A DNA stretch of 64,000 nucleotides, taken from positions 52,690,167-52,754,166 of the forward strand of contig CM068586.1 of NCBI GenBank assembly GCA_035048485.1, written 5' to 3'. Positions within the stretch are counted from its first letter, which is position 1, and every line of letters starts with the position of its first letter. Of the stretch, positions 59,661 to 64,000 are shown in pieces. Position numbers and translations under genes: made by a program. Origin of the DNA: Pteria penguin (Eukaryota > Mollusca > Bivalvia > Pterioida > Pteriidae). The notes beneath the pieces are model-generated. The model did not search any database. It was not told the origin of the DNA and saw nothing but the letters and a program-made list of their open reading frames with translations.

Positions 59661-60480
59661 ACATGCGATTTGTTCAAATATTAACGATTAATGAGTAAAT
59701 TCGTACATGCCATGTTAATATGTGAAGGAAATAACACATTCAAACTTACCACGAAATCACATTAATGGCAGACGTCTTTGGAATATATCAGTATAATCTA
59801 GATGATCAAAACATAAATATAACACACATATAACTTTATTTATATAGAGAACCTTGATGGTTTATAAGGTGGAATCTGAAAATGCAGTCGGTGTACGTAG
59901 ATTGAAGCGTGCTATGTACAAGATCAAAGGTCCCAGGTTCAAGAAGTCGAATGAAACAAAGGTCCTTTTTCATGGTACACATTGAAACGCAAAACAAAAT
60001 ATACTCTTTTCGCTTGGGTTTGGACCTTTTCTGTGTTTTAGGCAGATGCAGCTATAATATCAGTACCGTGATGTAAAACAAGAAATAAACATACAAAACA
60101 TGACGAAAGCTTGATGAAACATTACCATGGCTCTCACAACAACATACATATTATAATGCAGCAGAGCTGGGACTAGAACGAGCCCCCCCCCTTTTTTTTT
60201 TCAAAGAGTCAGTATTTACTATTTGACAGGCTAGACCCGTTATAAATTTATAAATATAAATTAGTTTTGATTTGATGTTTGAAATGTAATGCCTTTGAAG
60301 TTAACAAATAAAATGTCAGACAATGATTTTTATAGCAACTGTAAAGTTTATCGAATGTAGAACGTGGGTTTTTTCCGTATCGTTGTGATATTACCCTTTC
60401 ATTCAGTAGCTTACCTCGGTAAATGAAACAACCGTTGTCTAAATTGCGAATAAATGATAAAAGATAATGCAAGGAAAAAC
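59661..60480. other. Intergenic between convergent genes, nothing recognised
   Basis: No exon. C/T tract near 60183-60200. Confidence 0.5.
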
Positions 60481-60484
60481 CTGC

Positions 60485-60490
60485 TTTATT
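60485..60490 (-). terminator. Poly(A) signal of the EndoU gene
   Basis: AATAAA on the minus strand, 18 nt after the TAG stop at 60509-60511, implying a very short 3' UTR. Confidence 0.6.
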
Positions 60491-60508
60491 TCATTTGTAC
60501 CGTAGTTT

Positions 60509-62551
60509 CTAGAAATTTGGATACGCTGTTGCTACTTGAAGACCTTGTTTGTGGGCTACGTCATAGGTTTGAATGCGCAGACTCTGTCCCGCCATATTGA
60601 AATTGCAAGAAGAATTCGGACTGACAAGGGCGCAGATGGAATACAATGCTATATCAAACTCAGGACTTACTCCAATAAAGAAAGACCCTTTAGACTTTTT
60701 AAGTCCATTCCATGTGAATCGTGCAGCAACTAAATTTGGCTGAAAAATAAAATGCATATTTAATTTGCAATATCATTGATGACAAACAATAAAATATGCC
60801 ACCGTACCTAATAAATTTACCTCTGCTCTCGACACATATCCTTTGTAATCTAAATATCCATTCTTTTCTTCTAAATAGAATTGTATCCAACTATGAAATC
60901 CCGAAACAGAGGAAGACTTCAGTTCTCCGACCATCACGTGCTCAAACCCACTGCTATCGCCACCTGTCGGTCCATTGCTTGAACGAGAATACAAATTGAA
61001 CCAAAGCTCCTTAATTGTGTTGCGATACTCGTTCGTATCGGATACTTTTCCTAGATAAAAAAGGGAAATAAAACTGAAAAGTATCAGAATTCTTTAACTA
61101 TGATCCTTTAGATAACAAGATATATTACAATTTTATGGAGAAAAGTGTAATCTGAAGAATGACCACATCATTCGATTGATAAACGTGAAGCCCTATTCAT
61201 ATATCTATTAAACAACTATTGTATTTTGAACATAGAACATACTCATACTTACCATTTTCTCTCAGCCAATTGTATGCCAAGGTCAAGACATCAGTTGACA
61301 TAATGGCGTCTAAGAAAGCATCAATTTCTACCCATTCTGCGGTAGATATGGACTCCGTTTCCCCAATGTTGGGGTTATAATTGTCCAGGAGTGTTATGAA
61401 TGTTTTGTAGGTTGGTTTCTCAAAAACATGAACCTCATTGACGAAAGTGAATAATCTATAAAACATAATTTATTTTGTATTTATCTAATATTGCCATGTT
61501 TGCCTATATTACGTGAAATTCTTCTGTCTGAATTCCCCTTTTATTTTGTTTGATCTTTGATGTCAAAACTAGTCTCAGAAAAGTCTAAGAAAGCTCTGTC
61601 TTTTCTACTTACCACATAAATTAAATAACCATGTTGATACTATAAAGCGGGTATTGACGAAGTTTGGATAAATATTCCTGTCCACATATACCATGTAGGT
61701 ACAAGATATTAAAGAATAGATTTTCACTATCTAGTCATGTATAACTGCAATTTAAGTCTTGACAAAATTACACTATTAAAAGAAATTGTTTACGACACTA
61801 ATTCCAAAAATATTACTTTGTCTATTGGGTTATCCTGTTATAAATTACTTTGTCTCATGATTTATCCTGTGATATATCACTTTGTCTCATGATTTATCTT
61901 GTTTTATCCTATGATATATTACTTTCTCTCATAATTTCCTGCGATATATAACTTTGCCTCATGATTTACCCTGTGAAATATTACCTTGCCTCATGATTTA
62001 CCCTGTGATATAATCATTTGTCTCATAATTTACCATATGATATATTAATTTGTCTCATGCTTAACTTATGATATATTACTTTGTTTCATTATTTACCTTG
62101 TGATATATCACGTTGTCTCATGATTTCTCCTGTGATAAAATCATTTATGATTTATTATTTTCCTCGTTTTATGTGTAATAAGCTAATTGAAAACTGAAGT
62201 CCTCCAATTTTTTAGAAAATGCATCTAATACAAACAAGTATGGTTTTTGCAATGAAGTTAATATTTCTTAACATACGGAAGTGACGCAACATCATCCGAG
62301 GCGCTAGTGGACGTCATTCCTTGATAATTGACTTCATAATCCCAATTCGGCACTCGATTGACGTCAGCATTCCAGAGTTGGTCCGCAATACAGCTTATGT
62401 CACACGTAGGATTTGAACCACCACTACCTACATATTTATTTATTTATTTTGATAATACGCATTTTATATAATATTTATATAGAGAAGATGTATTGAAAAA
62501 TATAAAGATAATTAAAAATTTTGTTGTTGTTGTTGTTGTTGTTGTTGTTGC

Positions 62552-62604
<53 letters not shown>

Positions 62605-63068
62605 CTGCTCTCTCGGTTTGGGTTCTAATAAGCCATTGGTCAGTTCAAATGAAGCAACTGATTAACATACGCAAGTACATGCATTGCCTTATGATAAGAA
62701 AAAAGTAGGGAGGGCAAAACATATCCCTAAGCTGCATGACACAAATCGCCAAGCACATACAGAGCAAACAAGAATAAGAAATCCATATAAATATTACAGT
62801 ACCATACTTACTGACTATCCAAAAGCTGTGATAACACAATTCCTGCATTAATACTTCTGCATATTTGTTTTTGTTAGATTTATAGATTACACTTGATAAT
62901 TACAGTAATGAGGTACTGGTCAACGGTCCTCTTTTTTACCATTAATTTGAATACCTGTACAAAGAGTTTGGTAATCTGGACAACAGTCCCCGAAAGTTGT
63001 GCAGACAGAATTACATTGACAAGGCTTGCTGCTGTCTAATGCTGAATTACATCTCCCAGAACAGCTGC
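60509..63068 (-). CDS. Somatomedin-B plus EndoU endoribonuclease, 5' incomplete
   Basis: Exons, minus strand: 63068-62955, 62427-62277, 61455-61253, 61050-60821 and 60739-60509. They splice GT..AG in phase to about 309 codons plus stop. Exon one is a complete somatomedin-B domain with its eight cysteines (SCSGRC, CQCNSVC, FGDCCPDY, LC). The rest is an EndoU (XendoU, PP11-like) domain: QLWNADVNRV, LFTFVNEVHVFEKP, FITLLDNYNPN, then the catalytic-type histidines in SGFEHVMVGE and GFHSWIQFYLEEKNG, the lysine-bearing WNGLKKSKGSFFIG, SPEFDIALYSICA and the terminal YP. Known EndoU enzymes cut single-stranded RNA at uridylates, often Mn-dependently; fusion to somatomedin-B is the animal secreted form. 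Expected outside the cell or in the secretory path. The signal-peptide exon must lie upstream; the SMB exon needs a phase-1 donor and I found none that fits. Confidence 0.93.
61815..62160. repeat. Degenerate tandem repeat (about 38 bp) in an EndoU intron
   Basis: About nine loose copies of CCTGTGATATATCACTTTGT followed by CTCATGATTTA, in the intron between the exons at 62277 and 61455. Divergence indicates age. Confidence 0.75.
62521..62601. repeat. (GTT)n(ATT)n microsatellite in an EndoU intron
   Basis: About 10 GTT then about 15 ATT triplets, in the intron between the SMB exon and the second exon. Confidence 0.93.
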
Positions 63069-63276
63069 CTGATAGTAAAACAGATAAAAATAACATTATA
63101 CGGTAAAGCTTACTAGTCCAATGTTACATAAAGCAAAATTGTAGAAGATACTAGCATAGTATACCAGGAAAAGAAAATATAATAGTGGAAAAAAGATTTG
63201 GGGCATTTATTCGGAAAAAAAGTTTTACTATTTATATTTTGATAAAGAAATCTTATCTTTCTGAATGTACATTTAA

Positions 63277-63307
<31 letters not shown>

Positions 63308-63815
63308 CGCATCAGAAGGGTGCATGAGTTTTGAATGGTATCACCCATTACTTCCATCCATCTTATATGGGCCTGTACGTAAATGTAAATTAAGACAGCA
63401 GAAGTAGTTATATCAATGAGGCACTCGTAATATCGTTGGCAATCGGAAATGTAACGAAGCGTGACAGCGTGAGATACTTCAAACTGTAATATAGACGACA
63501 CAAGATATAACACTGCACATATCGACCGCATGTGGATAAACACTATAAAGAGATTATCACAAACACATAATATCAGAACAGAGCTTTTAATTAGACCCAG
63601 CTGCAGAAAATTTATGAAATATCGGTCTAGATTATATATTAATTTGATCAATCGGAACATAGTTTAATTTCAGCAAATTTCAATGATATAACTAAATATT
63701 AATTTGATCTGTTATTCAACTGAAGTAACGAATAAGATTGCATGTGAACAGTGAAAAAAAACTTCGTATGAATTACCGAATTCATAAAAAAGCTCACGTG
63801 TAAATGGTTAATTAT
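63069..63815. other. Upstream of the SMB exon, signal-peptide exon not found
   Basis: A (TA)n tract lies at 63277-63302. A minus frame contains MRSICAVLYLVSSILQF, which looks like a signal peptide, but its candidate donors are phase 0, while the SMB exon needs phase 1. It is therefore not joined. Confidence 0.4.
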
Positions 63816-63817
63816 AC

Positions 63818-64000
63818 CCCCCGCAAACAAAGTTGGGGGGGGGGGTATATTGAAATCATCCTGTCTGTCCGTCTGTTCACATTTTCTGCGCCATAACTTC
63901 CTACCCCCTTGTCGGATCTGGATAATAGTTCACACAATTGTTGTACATGACCCAGAAGTGTGTCATGATCTTAACCCATGGTCATATCTTCAAGGTCAAA
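63818..64000 (+). repeat. Interspersed repeat I, runs off the window
   Basis: Begins ATACCCCCCGCAAACAAAGT and a G tract, then CTGTCTGTCCGTCTGTTCAC and GCGCCATAACTTCCTA. It resembles a protein-free repeat common in invertebrate genomes, judged from memory. Confidence 0.5.

Noticed and set aside
63253..63660. Signal peptide-like minus frame upstream of the SMB-EndoU gene
   Set aside because: The candidate donors leave phase 0, but the SMB exon needs a phase-1 partner, so joining would break the frame.

Overview
This is eukaryotic nuclear DNA, very probably from a mollusc and most likely a bivalve. The window is AT-rich with long intergenic stretches and intron-containing genes with GT..AG splice sites. 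It also holds tRNA-headed SINEs, many decayed Penelope-like retroelements and abundant simple repeats. There is no bacterial-style operon, no true rRNA or tRNA gene and no CRISPR array. The clade call is inference from gene and repeat types.

Three genes can be supported. (1) Minus strand, 3795 to 1403: a single large terminal exon (797 to 798 codons) of a multi-pass membrane protein with an internally duplicated cysteine motif; its upstream exons were not found. (2) Plus strand, about 54999 to 59183: a complete small C-type lectin gene with a TATA box, a non-coding first exon, five coding exons (147 aa), a signal peptide, EPN and WDD carbohydrate-binding motifs and a poly(A) signal. (3) Minus strand, 63068 to 60509: five exons of a secreted-type protein with a somatomedin-B domain followed by an EndoU (XendoU/PP11-like) RNA endonuclease domain; the signal-peptide exon is missing. 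Genes 2 and 3 converge tail to tail, 1.4 kb apart. The lectin and the endoribonuclease are plausibly extracellular effector proteins, but nothing in the sequence shows that they work together.

The rest is mostly repeats. Two related reverse-transcriptase families recur. Family A is Penelope-like, and one copy (27.3 to 28.5 kb) shows a GIY-YIG endonuclease upstream of the RT, the permuted Naiad-type order. Family B ends in a YGDLVYKLRR-type region plus a conserved 3' tail. All recognised copies are truncated or broken. One Crypton-like tyrosine recombinase fragment lies at 52.3 to 52.8 kb. Two SINE families (A, about 275 bp; B, about 175 bp) have different tRNA-like heads but share a 3' tail; four of seven copies keep clear target-site duplications.

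Structured DNA is prominent: an inverted duplication (7.26-8.76 versus 11.52-13.75 kb), a 229-bp near-perfect AT/CA palindrome (11.26-11.49 kb), a 1.3-kb foldback element with arms of about 490 bp (45.74-47.06 kb), a 479-bp TA-flanked inverted-repeat element (20.2 kb) and a 148-bp MITE with an 8-bp duplication (59.4 kb). The last two have an uninterrupted related copy elsewhere in the window. Tandem arrays include a 130-bp satellite with a 516-bp higher-order repeat (24.0-25.5 kb), a 79-bp array interrupted by a SINE (40.1-41.7 kb), and shorter arrays of 86, 39, 34 and 13 bp.
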